Source of the DNA: a virus
Strand: one strand, 5' to 3'
IMG/VR virus record: IMGVR_UViG_3300033149_001257
Coordinates: 46,458 to 110,457 of that record
DNA length: 64,000 nucleotides
Shown one piece after another: positions 26,256 to 34,586 of this stretch (position 1 is the first letter of the stretch; each line of letters begins with the position of its first letter). The notes beneath the pieces are model-generated. The model saw nothing but the letters and a program-made list of their open reading frames with translations, had not been told where the DNA came from and made no database searches. Position numbers and translations under genes: made by a program.

Positions 26256-27305
26256 CCGTATTGTGTTTTTCCTATAAGGGGCCGGTATCAGAAGATGTAA
26301 ACATTTCGTTATCTGCACGGCTTCCTTGTGGTCAGAACCATCAAATACCTTCATCATTATCTCGTTGAAGTGCATTGTTTTATCCTGACTCGGTTTCTTC
26401 GAATATTTACCAACCGGCTGATCTGAGAAACAATACATCCTGTTTACTTCCAGGGTATTGTCAACTATCCAGGTCACGTTGTATCCAAAGAGGTTGTTTA
26501 CAACACCATTCTGCATAATAAGCTGCTGCGTTGCTAAAGGAACCTCGCTGTTGTATCCACCCGGTGAACCGGCGGCATTATATACAGGCACCCAATCCCA
26601 TATCTCAGGAAGTGTCGTAGGTGACAGATATATTTTGTTGATCTTTATACCAAGCCTCAATGAAAGCGCAAACAGAGACTTCATGGTATTTATGGTTATC
26701 CCACCCTGCGCAGAAGCGTCAATCGAGTTGGTTGTCGGGAAAGAAACCACGTCGGAATCCGTATTGAATGTTCCTGTCGGGAACGTACCATATATGGACT
26801 TAATGAGTGTCCATATGTCCTGGTTTATCTTACTGGCAACATTCTTCGATGCCCTCTTGTTGACCCTATCGGAAACCTTGAGCCGACCAGTTACGGCACT
26901 CGCTGTAGGATAATCAATGAGGTCGGATGATACATAATATGGCTTATATGCCGTCACGCCATCTTCGTTAGTAAACGAATCTTTCGGCGCGCCACCGAGC
27001 TGAGATATTTCCTTAACCTCGTATTTCTGATTCTTCTCGGTATAGACTTCCGGCCACTGGTCATCCTTCAAAGTCTCCGTCTCAAATAACTGTGATGCCA
27101 GAATATCAGCATCGATGTCAACATTTATTCTCGTCTGCCTACCAGCAGCAAACTCTATGGCCGCTGCCGGACTTGAGGCTGATGCCATGAGCATCTTTTC
27201 CCTCTCACTGTCGGGCTTCCTTGCGGCATCCAGCGCCTTATCTTCGGCTTCGATTCTCGCCCTGTTGGCGGGTAACATTAAATCCAGTTTCTCTCTCGCA
27301 ATCAT
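26238..27305 (-). CDS. Major capsid protein, HK97-fold
   Basis: 355 residues, AAGGAGG box. The N-terminal helical arm (REKLDLMLPANRARIEAEDK), central domain with EVPLATQQLIMQ, and the late block VNNLFGYNVTWIVDN fit an HK97-type major capsid protein. The position after the protease and decoration genes agrees. The final ~17 residues (IPAPYRKNTIRVITNS) run into the transposon remnant at 26161-26255 and may not be original. Confidence 0.75.
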   Translation of the reverse strand: MIAREKLDLMLPANRARIEAEDKALDAARKPDSEREKMLMASASSPAAAIEFAAGRQTRINVDIDADILASQLFETETLKDDQWPEVYTEKNQKYEVKEISQLGGAPKDSFTNEDGVTAYKPYYVSSDLIDYPTASAVTGRLKVSDRVNKRASKNVASKINQDIWTLIKSIYGTFPTGTFNTDSDVVSFPTTNSIDASAQGGITINTMKSLFALSLRLGIKINKIYLSPTTLPEIWDWVPVYNAAGSPGGYNSEVPLATQQLIMQNGVVNNLFGYNVTWIVDNTLEVNRMYCFSDQPVGKYSKKPSQDKTMHFNEIMMKVFDGSDHKEAVQITKCLHLLIPAPYRKNTIRVITNS

Positions 27306-27380
27306 TTTACATTCCTCCTTCTTTCAAGATTTTTTTCTTTCTTTTTTTACGCAATTACTGTATATCTATTTCAACTTCGT

Positions 27381-27842
27381 TTACGAATACACTTCTATAT
27401 GATACTCTCCTGACGTACCATCCCACAATCCTACAAGCCTACCCTTGATGTCATATGTGCCCTGGGACACACGCCATAATCCATTATATACTTCAAGGTC
27501 AGCATCGTGCGCTGTGCTATCAGAAATCGCGCCTACTGCACCATACGCAGCAACCAGGCTGGTTACTATGTATCCACCACCACTGGCTACGGTTACGGGG
27601 CTACCTATCACAACGTCCGTATTGGGAACATTGTTCAGCATCTCAATATGGGAAATCCCTGTAGCTGTTACGTTCTGAATCAGGGGCCCAATAAACTTAC
27701 TCGTTGCAAGTTCAAGCGTGCCAGGCGCACTCGCGCTGACCTGTGTGCCTGAAGCAACATCAACGAAATATCCCCTTGTCATTGCTACGCTAGTAAGAAA
27801 CCATCCCGTCTTTTCTCTGAAACCTTTCACGATTTTGAACAT
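27381..27842 (-). CDS. Capsid decoration-like protein
   Basis: 153 residues, AAAGGAGG box. A beta-rich sequence with repeated Val/Thr/Gly strands (GYFVDVASGTQVSASAPG, GGGYIVTSLVAAYGA) and no helix-rich parts. It lies directly upstream of the major capsid gene in transcription order, where head decoration or cement proteins are often placed. Confidence 0.55.
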   Translation of the reverse strand: MFKIVKGFREKTGWFLTSVAMTRGYFVDVASGTQVSASAPGTLELATSKFIGPLIQNVTATGISHIEMLNNVPNTDVVIGSPVTVASGGGYIVTSLVAAYGAVGAISDSTAHDADLEVYNGLWRVSQGTYDIKGRLVGLWDGTSGEYHIEVYS

Positions 27843-27904
27843 TTTGAAATCCTCCTTTTAGAGATTTTTATTTTTACTTAATGTCCGTTCTTGTTCTTAA
27901 CTAC

Positions 27905-29974
27905 TTAAAACGCACCTTCTACATTAGAAACAATGCCTGTTGAAGCAACTGCCTGGACTGAGGGTTTGAGTGTTTCTTTGCCCTTAGTATCGGTCGTGCT
28001 TGCTGTTGCTTTGGTGGCCGTGGCTTTCAGATCCTCTTTCCATGCCACAAACTCTTTTTCGCCAACTTCGTCAAAACCAAACCTGCCCATCTGCTCTTTC
28101 TTATACTCAGAAAGCTCAATACCGGAATCCTTTATATCTTTATCACGAGCTGCTACTTTCGTGGCTATCTCAGCCTGTTCAGTCCTGTCAGTTTCAACCG
28201 CTGCCTTAATTCCCACCTTGACGGCTTCGGCAATCTCGGTCTTGACTGTTTCGGCATCTTTGTAATCTTTAAACTTATCAGTCATTTCAGTTTCTTTCTC
28301 AGAAACCGCGCTTCCAGCAACTTCCTGCATTGCCGATACTATCGCAGTGGCTGCCAGCGTTACCTGGTCCCCTGTCAAATCAAACGTCTTAAACAAACTT
28401 GCTACACTTTCCGGCATCTTCAGTGTCGTTAAGTCCATGTCATTTCCTCCTTTTACTAAATTTTTTATTTCATTTATGTGCGAAACCATTTGCCCCATCG
28501 TCATGCTACCCGTGTCTATGCTCATTTCGTTAAGCCTTATATCTTTCATGCTTTTCTTTGCCGATACTTCCAATGTCCTCGATGCTGTACTCCTGAGCTC
28601 TTTCTTGCTGATTGATTTAGTCTTTGGCTCTATGTGGTCAGCCATGATTAAAGCGCTCCTTAAATGAGCCAAATCAATATGCCCTGCCCCATCTTTATAG
28701 GGAAGGTGCCTGGAATCCTTATCCTTGGATGCTCCACTTATATAGTCAGGCTCTATCGCTGCAAACGAGCTATCCGGTAGAGCGTCAATAAACGTCTTTG
28801 TCCATTTTTCAACAGTGTCTGTTTTTACAAACTCACTCGCTAATGAAAAATATCTCGGTGATTCAAACCCACCATCCTTTTCCTCTATTACTGAATATGA
28901 CGAATATACCCTTATCCCATCATCGTCATTACTGTCCATGTATGCACAAAAATCAAAAGTGTCAAACTTTACTTCCTTATCATTTATTTCTATTCTCGTA
29001 CCACCGGCAGTTTTATCAGTCTCTATCAGTATTCTTGTTTTCTTCATAGTGTCTCCTCCTGTAGATTTTTGTCCAGGGCCCGGTCTGTCGGCCCTTCTCA
29101 TCTGTCCCCCACAACTGCTGCATGTCTGGTCTTTGCAGTGACTCGTAGATGTCGCCTTTTTCCCACATTCAATACATTCACATTCGTATTTGGTAGCTCC
29201 TGATTCTACTTTATCTTCAACCTTCTTGCCATCCTTGTTCGTAAGAGAACCGTCGCTGGCTACGGCGAGATTTAAGGGCTCAAAACCATTTGCGTTGCGA
29301 TCAGCTGGTGAGAGCGTCAATGCCGCCCCAACAAAGACTACGTTGCCATTCTCGCCACCAAGTGCAAATTCCATTGGTTTATCTTTGTATGGTAGGCACC
29401 GGTCCTCAGAAAGACATTCCTTCATGTCGTCGGTGGCATCTTCATAGTTGATAAAATTGCCACCGAGGAAGAAAGCCGAGTCAGAATAAGAAAAAAGGCA
29501 CTCCATCGATGATTTATACTCGGCCAGCCCTGCATCGTACAACTCAAGAATGTCCCTCACCTTCTTTATTCTCTTGTATAGTACGCCATACATGGTTACG
29601 GGGACCGCCTCTGCCGGAACAGCCACATCTCCCGCATCTCCCATGCTAACATCAATTATATGCCCAAGTATGTCATTGTCGTCTTTTTTGGGATTGTTGG
29701 CATTATCCTCAATCCTGTGCTCAAGATTTACCATGTTATGCGGCACCGTATTAATTGAGTTGGACAACACCTTATATGAAAAACATCTGTTTTTTGAATT
29801 TGAAATAGGAAGAGAGTTGCATAAGATGAGCTTGAAAAACTGTAAAGATGAATTCGGCGTGAGCTTAACTCCCGATGCCAACGAAATCGGTTCTTTTATA
29901 AATGATACTTTGGCATCTCCAAGCGCAAATCTTTTTTTGTTTTCCAATTTTTTTTCTCCATAAAAAAAAGACAT
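27905..29974 (-). CDS. Prohead protease fused to zinc ribbon and scaffold-like domains
   Basis: 690 residues from the ATG at 29974 (an in-frame GTG lies at 29980; AAGGAG fits the ATG). The N-terminal ~180 residues resemble phage maturation proteases: MVNLEHRI with its histidine, ILGHIIDV, and YKSSMECLFS. A zinc ribbon follows near residue 270 (CECIECGKK ... CSSCGGQ). The middle contains HLPYKDGAGHIDLAHLRSAL, a block frequent in phage capsid maturation proteins. The C-terminal ~190 residues are helical, charged and scaffold-like. It would cleave and assemble the procapsid. The start codon and its binding site lie in a transposon remnant. Confidence 0.7.
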   Translation of the reverse strand: MSFFYGEKKLENKKRFALGDAKVSFIKEPISLASGVKLTPNSSLQFFKLILCNSLPISNSKNRCFSYKVLSNSINTVPHNMVNLEHRIEDNANNPKKDDNDILGHIIDVSMGDAGDVAVPAEAVPVTMYGVLYKRIKKVRDILELYDAGLAEYKSSMECLFSYSDSAFFLGGNFINYEDATDDMKECLSEDRCLPYKDKPMEFALGGENGNVVFVGAALTLSPADRNANGFEPLNLAVASDGSLTNKDGKKVEDKVESGATKYECECIECGKKATSTSHCKDQTCSSCGGQMRRADRPGPGQKSTGGDTMKKTRILIETDKTAGGTRIEINDKEVKFDTFDFCAYMDSNDDDGIRVYSSYSVIEEKDGGFESPRYFSLASEFVKTDTVEKWTKTFIDALPDSSFAAIEPDYISGASKDKDSRHLPYKDGAGHIDLAHLRSALIMADHIEPKTKSISKKELRSTASRTLEVSAKKSMKDIRLNEMSIDTGSMTMGQMVSHINEIKNLVKGGNDMDLTTLKMPESVASLFKTFDLTGDQVTLAATAIVSAMQEVAGSAVSEKETEMTDKFKDYKDAETVKTEIAEAVKVGIKAAVETDRTEQAEIATKVAARDKDIKDSGIELSEYKKEQMGRFGFDEVGEKEFVAWKEDLKATATKATASTTDTKGKETLKPSVQAVASTGIVSNVEGAF

Positions 29975-30090
29975 TGACACTCTCCTTTAAGGAGATTCTC
30001 AGGTTGAGGATACGGAATCCTGAAGGCTCTGCCCGAGCCTTAAAATGTTTATCGCCACATTATGGTCACAACCTAATTCAAAACCATAAA
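29971..30090 (-). mobile_element. IS200/IS605-type right-end remnant with tnpB C-terminal codons
   Basis: TTGACACTCTCC, a TTTA-loop hairpin, GGAGATTCTC and then CTGAAGGCTCTGCCCGAGCC parallel the right end of the intact element at 30952. The minus strand still reads GFELGCDHNVAINILRLGQS, aligned with the intact GLEIGRDHNAAMNILMAGQA, keeping the catalytic Asp-His-Asn. It stops at the CTCC hairpin, which now supplies the protease's ribosome binding site. Confidence 0.75.
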
Positions 30091-30095
30091 GTCAA

Positions 30096-30147
30096 TAAAA
30101 AAATGGCAATACACATTATCAGTTAATTTTGATAATACATATTGCCA
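30096..30147 (-). terminator. Intrinsic terminator
   Basis: On the minus strand, arms TGGCAATATGTATTATCA and TGATAATGTGTATTGCCA pair over 18 bases (three as G-U) around a short AT loop, followed by seven T residues. It stands between the promoter at 30212-30240 and the protease gene. Confidence 0.75.
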
Positions 30148-30205
30148 CTTCAAGTACATTGATGAGGGGGTTGCCCTCGGGCTTTTTCTGGTACTTCGCT
30201 GTCTG
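30096..30205 (-). ncRNA. Candidate small RNA or attenuated leader
   Basis: A strong minus-strand promoter at 30212-30240 fires into ~110 bases with no gene and then a terminator hairpin at 30104-30147 with a T run. The transcript has another stem, AAGTAC with GTACTT, and a GCCC-GA-GGGC hairpin. It may be an independent RNA or an attenuator for the protease/capsid genes that lie just beyond. Confidence 0.5.
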
Positions 30206-30211
30206 AGGGTA

Positions 30212-30240
30212 ATTATATCAGATATTTATTGTTTTGTCAA
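30212..30240 (-). promoter_or_regulatory. Sigma70-type promoter facing the head genes
   Basis: Minus strand: TTGACA (30235-30240), a 17-base spacer, TATAAT (30212-30217). Both boxes are perfect consensus. It lies downstream of the inserted IS element and could restore transcription of the head genes behind it. Confidence 0.75.
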
Positions 30241-30446
30241 GCATTTTGGAGAATTAGGTGGAAGTTATTTTTCGGATATTTTTTGAATTTCGCTTATTCT
30301 CGTCGCTGTTTGCTGTTTATGTTTTTAGTATTTTCAATTATGATTTCACTTAATCATTGAATCTGGCTTGTTTGTTTTATTGAAAATCCGCCCATTCATC
30401 CCCGCGGTTAAAATCGGAGGTTTTCTGGGATGTTTCTATAATAGTT
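30241..30446. other. Non-coding gap
   Basis: Nothing recognisable beyond short AT-rich sequence. No ORF with a ribosome binding site was seen on either strand. Confidence 0.4.
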
Positions 30447-30695
30447 CTATTGTTTTTTCCTGAAACTTGTGGTAAGGTTTTTAGAAACATCCCGGACATC
30501 ATCATGGTTGGGGAAATTTTTATTTTTTATTTTTTTTAAAAACTCTGACGCTTTCATTACTTCCCGGGGTCCATTAAAATATCTTATGAGTAACGGAAAA
30601 TCTCCGCTTTCTTTCAATATCTTTTTAATACCCGTGACCCCGGTAAAAAAATCGCTGTCTAATGAATTTGATTTCTTTTTTCTATTATCTTTCAT
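30447..30695 (-). CDS. Small basic protein, unknown
   Basis: 82 residues, GAGGAG box 6 bases before the start. It is Lys-rich with segments FFTGVTGIKKILKESGDFP and a basic C-terminus, and may bind nucleic acid. It lies isolated between the IS element and the small RNA region, so it may be cargo or a displaced gene. No family recognised. Confidence 0.5.
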   Translation of the reverse strand: MKDNRKKKSNSLDSDFFTGVTGIKKILKESGDFPLLIRYFNGPREVMKASEFLKKIKNKNFPNHDDVRDVSKNLTTSFRKKQ

Positions 30696-30950
30696 TTTTG
30701 GCTCCTCTCTGATTTTAATTACTCCGATTTCTAAATTTGGCCCTTAACTGCCCTGTGTTGAGCTTTGGGGGTTCCTGGCGTGTTCTCCAGTCCTCATTCT
30801 CCTTTCATTGAAGATTTGCCCGCGTTCTGCCCTGTCCTACCTGTTCTGTGTCGTTCCCTACGGGCGGTCTTGCCTTTGCCCTATGTATAATGAGTAGAAA
30901 CCCAGAACAGAGAGAGCAAGCAAGAACACTTAAACAGCTAAAACAATATT
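30696..30950. other. Non-coding gap beside the IS element
   Basis: 255 bases with C/T-rich plus strand and no supported gene. A CAGAACAG word recurs at 30823-30940 on either strand without a clear structure. Confidence 0.35.
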
Positions 30951-30951
30951 T

Positions 30952-31075
30952 GACACTCTCCGTGGCTAAAGCCGGGAGATTCTCGGGACTTCTATGAAGC
31001 CTTCCGAATGGCCTGCCCAGCCATTAAAATATTCATTGCTGCGTTGTGGTCACGACCTATCTCCAAACCACACCT
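30952..31075 (-). ncRNA. Right end and likely 3' part of the TnpB guide (omega) RNA
   Basis: In this family the guide RNA overlaps the tnpB 3' end and the right end. The sequence holds the stem CTCC...GGC-TAAA-GCC...GGGAG (30957-30980) right at the element edge and continues into the tnpB C-terminal codons. The guide would be read from flanking DNA, here about 30930-30951. Exact 5' end unknown. Confidence 0.5.
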
Positions 31076-32083
31076 ACACTTATGCACACGAACTGACAAT
31101 TCTTTTTTGACTATCTTTCCACACTTTGAGCACATCTGGGATGTGTTTTTGGCAGGAACCTCAATGACTTCTTTTCCAACTTCTTCCGCTTTGAAACGAA
31201 GTATATTGAAGAAATTAAACCAAGCAACATCCCTCATAGACCGATTGAGCTTTCTGAATGTTTTCCAACTGTGAAGTTTTTCTATACAGATTATGTCGTT
31301 CTCTTTAACCAACTTATTAGCAACTTTAAAATGAAAATCTCGTCTTTGGTTGGCAATCTTTTCGTGAACCTTAGCGACAAGCAACTTTGCCTTTTTTCTT
31401 CTACTGGAACCTCTCTTTTTACGAGAAAGCGCTTGTTGGCGCTCAGTCAGAACACTATCGGCCTCATTAAGAAATCGGGGATTATCTATGGAATTACCAT
31501 TAGAGTCGGTCAGAAAAGATTCACAGCCCACGTCAATACCGATAGTCTTGCCAGTTTTGGACAACGGTTTACCAGGAACATCTTTACAGGAAAAACAAGC
31601 AAACCATTTCCCGGCTGGGGTTTTGCGGATAGTTACGGTTTTAATTGCGCCCTCGGTAGGCCGAGAAAGTTTCATCTTGAACTTACCAATTTTATTAATA
31701 GTAAAGCACCTTCCGTTAAGTTTCCATCCACATTGTTTAAGTGTGAAAGAATCGTATCTTCCCATCCCCTTGAATCTCGGGAACCCAGCCTTTTCCCCGG
31801 ACTTAACTCTACGGAAAAAAGATTGGTATGATTTATTGAGACGCTCAGTCACGTCCTGGAGTGATTCACTTGGCACTTTTTTAAATTCGGGAAAACCTTT
31901 TTTCAGGTCGGAAAGCTGATTCGCTTGGTCATACCCGGAAATAAATTTCCCGTGACATTTCCAAGCATTTATTCTCTGCTCAAGGCAGAGATTATAAAGT
32001 ATTCTGCAAAGATTAAGAACTTCTTCGGTTTTGGTGAGAGTTTCTCGATTGGCATATATTCTATATTTAAAAGTCTTTTTCAT
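30992..32083 (-). CDS. tnpB: TnpB, RNA-guided nuclease of IS200/IS605 family
   Basis: 363 residues, normal for TnpB. RuvC residues are intact: D184 in GIDVG, E268 in ICIEKL, D345 in GRDHNAA. A four-Cys zinc motif lies between (C318, C321, C336, C338: MCSKCG and CRCG). TnpB is a guide-RNA-directed DNA nuclease that helps the element persist by cutting donor sites after excision. It overlaps tnpA by 4 bases and carries its likely guide RNA at its 3' end. Confidence 0.95.
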   Translation of the reverse strand: MKKTFKYRIYANRETLTKTEEVLNLCRILYNLCLEQRINAWKCHGKFISGYDQANQLSDLKKGFPEFKKVPSESLQDVTERLNKSYQSFFRRVKSGEKAGFPRFKGMGRYDSFTLKQCGWKLNGRCFTINKIGKFKMKLSRPTEGAIKTVTIRKTPAGKWFACFSCKDVPGKPLSKTGKTIGIDVGCESFLTDSNGNSIDNPRFLNEADSVLTERQQALSRKKRGSSRRKKAKLLVAKVHEKIANQRRDFHFKVANKLVKENDIICIEKLHSWKTFRKLNRSMRDVAWFNFFNILRFKAEEVGKEVIEVPAKNTSQMCSKCGKIVKKELSVRVHKCRCGLEIGRDHNAAMNILMAGQAIRKAS

Positions 32084-32469
32084 TTTTTTGATTGCTCCTC
32101 TATATATTTTTTCACAACCTTACTTGATATATTTCCGGCAGTACATACAAAATATGAATGAGTCCATAGAGAGGGAATTTTTAGCAGGTGTGGAAATTCT
32201 CTACGAAGATAATTTGATGTTCTTCCCTTGAATGCTTTTATTATTTTATGGATAGATATTGTGGGGTATGCTGAAACAAAAACATGGAGATGATCTGGTT
32301 GAATCTCAAAAGCAATTATGTCTATACTTTTTTCTTTAGCAACTTCTCGCATGATTACGCGAAGTCTATTTTTTACTTTTCCTATCAGAACTTTTTTTCT
32401 TCTCTTCGGGCACCATATCAGGTGGTAGTTTATGAGATATATTTGATTGCGTGAATGTTTATATTTCAT
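32080..32469 (-). CDS. tnpA: TnpA, Y1 HUH transposase of IS200/IS605 family
   Basis: 129 residues. The HUH motif DHLHV gives H60 and H62, and Y122 (KKYIEEQ) is the expected catalytic tyrosine. It catalyses single-strand 'peel and paste' transposition with the end hairpins. The start lies 2 bases inside the left-end hairpin at 32471-32498. Confidence 0.95.
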   Translation of the reverse strand: MKYKHSRNQIYLINYHLIWCPKRRKKVLIGKVKNRLRVIMREVAKEKSIDIIAFEIQPDHLHVFVSAYPTISIHKIIKAFKGRTSNYLRREFPHLLKIPSLWTHSYFVCTAGNISSKVVKKYIEEQSKK

Positions 32470-32470
32470 C

Positions 32471-32498
32471 TTGTTGATAGTATAGCATATATCAACAA
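32471..32498 (-). repeat. Left-end hairpin of the IS element
   Basis: Perfect 9-base arms TTGTTGATA and TATCAACAA around a 10-base loop. The position next to tnpA and the TTGAC just outside fit a TnpA recognition hairpin. Confidence 0.75.
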
Positions 32499-32515
32499 TC
32501 TTGTCAAGGAAAAAA

Positions 32516-34315
32516 TTACTTTTTCTTTTTCGTCCACTTCTTTGTCTTGGGGTCCTGTTTGTAGGTTTCCTTTACTACCGACCACGCCTTCCTGGCAGCA
32601 ACAGCATCTTTGTCGCCTGCCTTCTTTCTTTCCTTATAGACCTTTTCCCATATAGAAACTCCCCCTTTGGGTAGCGATCCCAGGACTGCAACTTCGAGTG
32701 CAAACTCCTCTATGTCATCTGCATATGGGTCCAAATAAAGATGTACGGCATCCTTTGCTGTTGAGGGCCTTGGTTTATTGTCTAGGTCGCCATCTTTTGT
32801 TCTTGGCCTGCCATTCTCATCCATGTTATCGTTTTTCTTATCACCTGCAAGCATCGTGAGTGCCAAGAACGACTGCCCCTGGCTTTTCTCGAAGATGGGT
32901 GTGTAATCCATTGGGTTTTCCTGTTCTTTCTTTTTTCTGGCTAAAATATTAGATGAGTGCCTACCCGTCTCTTCCAGTACCGTGCCGGCATCCATTATGC
33001 CTTGTGAATATAAAACCTTGAGCTCTTCTATCAATACTCTTGGTTCTTTAAGCGCCTGCTCATCAAATCGTACCTTGGGTATGCTTGTTTCTTTTATGAA
33101 GGATTTCCCTGCCCTTCCGTCGGCAGCTATCACATAAACTTCTTCCCACATCCTTGATATTATCCTACGGAGTTTCTTTATGTATGCGATTAAATCCTTC
33201 ATTTTTATATACATCATGCTGTAATTTCCACCTGTTCCAGAAATAAGACTAGACCCTAAATGCGACCATGCCGTTATCCTTTCTAACAGCGCAGAATATT
33301 TCTCCGGTGCCCATACTTTGGGGTCCGGGAAAACATATTTCATTTCCCAGTAATGTTGGGTAAATATCCTTAAAGCCTTTGATACGTTACGGAAGTTGCT
33401 CTTCATTGCCTTTAAATCAGCATCGTTTACCATGTAGGCCTTACTGCCTGCTTTCTGGCCAGATTTAATGGACTCTCCTCCTTTTACATGCAAAACCACG
33501 TTTTTAGTGTAAAAGGCCACCTGTGAATCACCGTCTATGAGCATTTCCAGGATAGATATATCGTAGAATATAGACTGCATCCGCGGGGGGATAAGCCTGT
33601 CGTTTAGCCCCTTTTCGTTCTTCAGTATCACATATTCCCCATCAGCCTCGCTCATTAGCGCATACTGGCGTGTTTCGTCAGCCCCGTTGCCATTGGCTGC
33701 CTCGTAAAATTTCTTTGCTGTAGCATCCTCGCCTATAAGCGATTCTATTGCTGTTCTTGCGTTTTCATCGGAATTAGAAACAGTGAAAACCTTTGCCATC
33801 TCGGCATCTGGTTTCACATACACCAACTTCTTGCCCCACAATGGAACCACCTTACACAACTCGGGGTCAAGCATTACGATGTAATCTATTTTCTTTGTTT
33901 GCGTATCCTTTTTTACCAGGATAAGGGCATTTGACTTCGTTACCATGTTTTCCCATGTAGTGAGCATCCTACTGTCAATGTCGTGTTCTTTACCGAAATC
34001 ATCGAAAAACTTACCGGCAACCTTTTCGTCAGGAGTTGAGTTATGGTATCCTGCCATTCCAAAGTTTACCGTGGTATCAACTATCGCCTGGATATAAGCA
34101 TTTTCATCCCGATACTTTTGAGCCCTACTGAATTTATCTGTAAGGTCCACAGGGATAGCGTTCTGCCTCATATTCTTTAATACCCCAGTATTGGCATAGT
34201 TATCAAGTGACATTGCCACCAATTCCCCATTGCCGTCCATGGTCCATCCTACCATTGGGGCCATCTCCTTTTTACCTGTAGATTTATTTGTTTTACCTGG
34301 TTTTCTTTTGGCCAT
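32516..34315 (-). CDS. Portal protein
   Basis: 599 residues. It sits between large terminase and head genes, and its sequence runs like a portal: a stem-side region (NAYIQAIVDTTVNFGMAGY), clip-like and wing segments, and a late LLERITAWSHLGSSLISG block. The C-terminus is Lys-rich and ends in a basic tail. As a dodecamer it forms the DNA entry vertex and docks the terminase. It is followed by the IS element within 13 bases of its stop. Confidence 0.75.
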   Translation of the reverse strand: MAKRKPGKTNKSTGKKEMAPMVGWTMDGNGELVAMSLDNYANTGVLKNMRQNAIPVDLTDKFSRAQKYRDENAYIQAIVDTTVNFGMAGYHNSTPDEKVAGKFFDDFGKEHDIDSRMLTTWENMVTKSNALILVKKDTQTKKIDYIVMLDPELCKVVPLWGKKLVYVKPDAEMAKVFTVSNSDENARTAIESLIGEDATAKKFYEAANGNGADETRQYALMSEADGEYVILKNEKGLNDRLIPPRMQSIFYDISILEMLIDGDSQVAFYTKNVVLHVKGGESIKSGQKAGSKAYMVNDADLKAMKSNFRNVSKALRIFTQHYWEMKYVFPDPKVWAPEKYSALLERITAWSHLGSSLISGTGGNYSMMYIKMKDLIAYIKKLRRIISRMWEEVYVIAADGRAGKSFIKETSIPKVRFDEQALKEPRVLIEELKVLYSQGIMDAGTVLEETGRHSSNILARKKKEQENPMDYTPIFEKSQGQSFLALTMLAGDKKNDNMDENGRPRTKDGDLDNKPRPSTAKDAVHLYLDPYADDIEEFALEVAVLGSLPKGGVSIWEKVYKERKKAGDKDAVAARKAWSVVKETYKQDPKTKKWTKKKK

Positions 34316-34369
34316 TGGTTCCTCCTTTTTAGATTAATCCTATGTGTTTTTTAATATGAACTGCCACGT

Positions 34370-34576
34370 TTAATCTTTGCCCATCTTGAGGATTTGTATT
34401 ATTATATCACTCAACCCTGCGCCTATCCACGCAAGAACCTCGTCAGTTTCGTCGGCAACGTAGTATCTTATGTCACCCACTATTTTTTCAGAAACTTCTT
34501 GCCCTTTTTCTTCCGCCTCTTTTTGAAAATCATTAATCAGTTTTTTAATCTTGTCAGATTCTTCTTTTGTGAACAT
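34370..34576 (-). CDS. Small helical protein between terminase and portal
   Basis: 68 residues from ATG 34576, which has AAGGAGG with 5 bases spacing; an earlier in-frame ATG lacks this. An acidic amphipathic helix (EESDKIKKLINDFQKEAEEK) is followed by a hydrophobic C-terminal segment (LAWIGAGLSDIIIQILKM) that could touch the membrane. Starts 11 bases inside the terminase 3' end. Confidence 0.5.
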   Translation of the reverse strand: MFTKEESDKIKKLINDFQKEAEEKGQEVSEKIVGDIRYYVADETDEVLAWIGAGLSDIIIQILKMGKD

Positions 34577-34586
34577 TAAATCCTCC

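Larger units (their letters stand above)
30952..32502 (-). mobile_element. IS200/IS605-type insertion sequence (tnpA + tnpB)
   Basis: Contains complete tnpA and tnpB overlapping by 4 bases. There are no terminal inverted repeats, as expected. The left end has a perfect 9-bp-stem hairpin (32471-32498) and the right end an imperfect hairpin (30957-30980). TTGAC lies directly outside the left end (32503-32507, minus strand), a known type of IS605-family target. It inserted just after the portal stop codon, between portal and protease. Both genes look intact, so it may still move. Confidence 0.85.
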
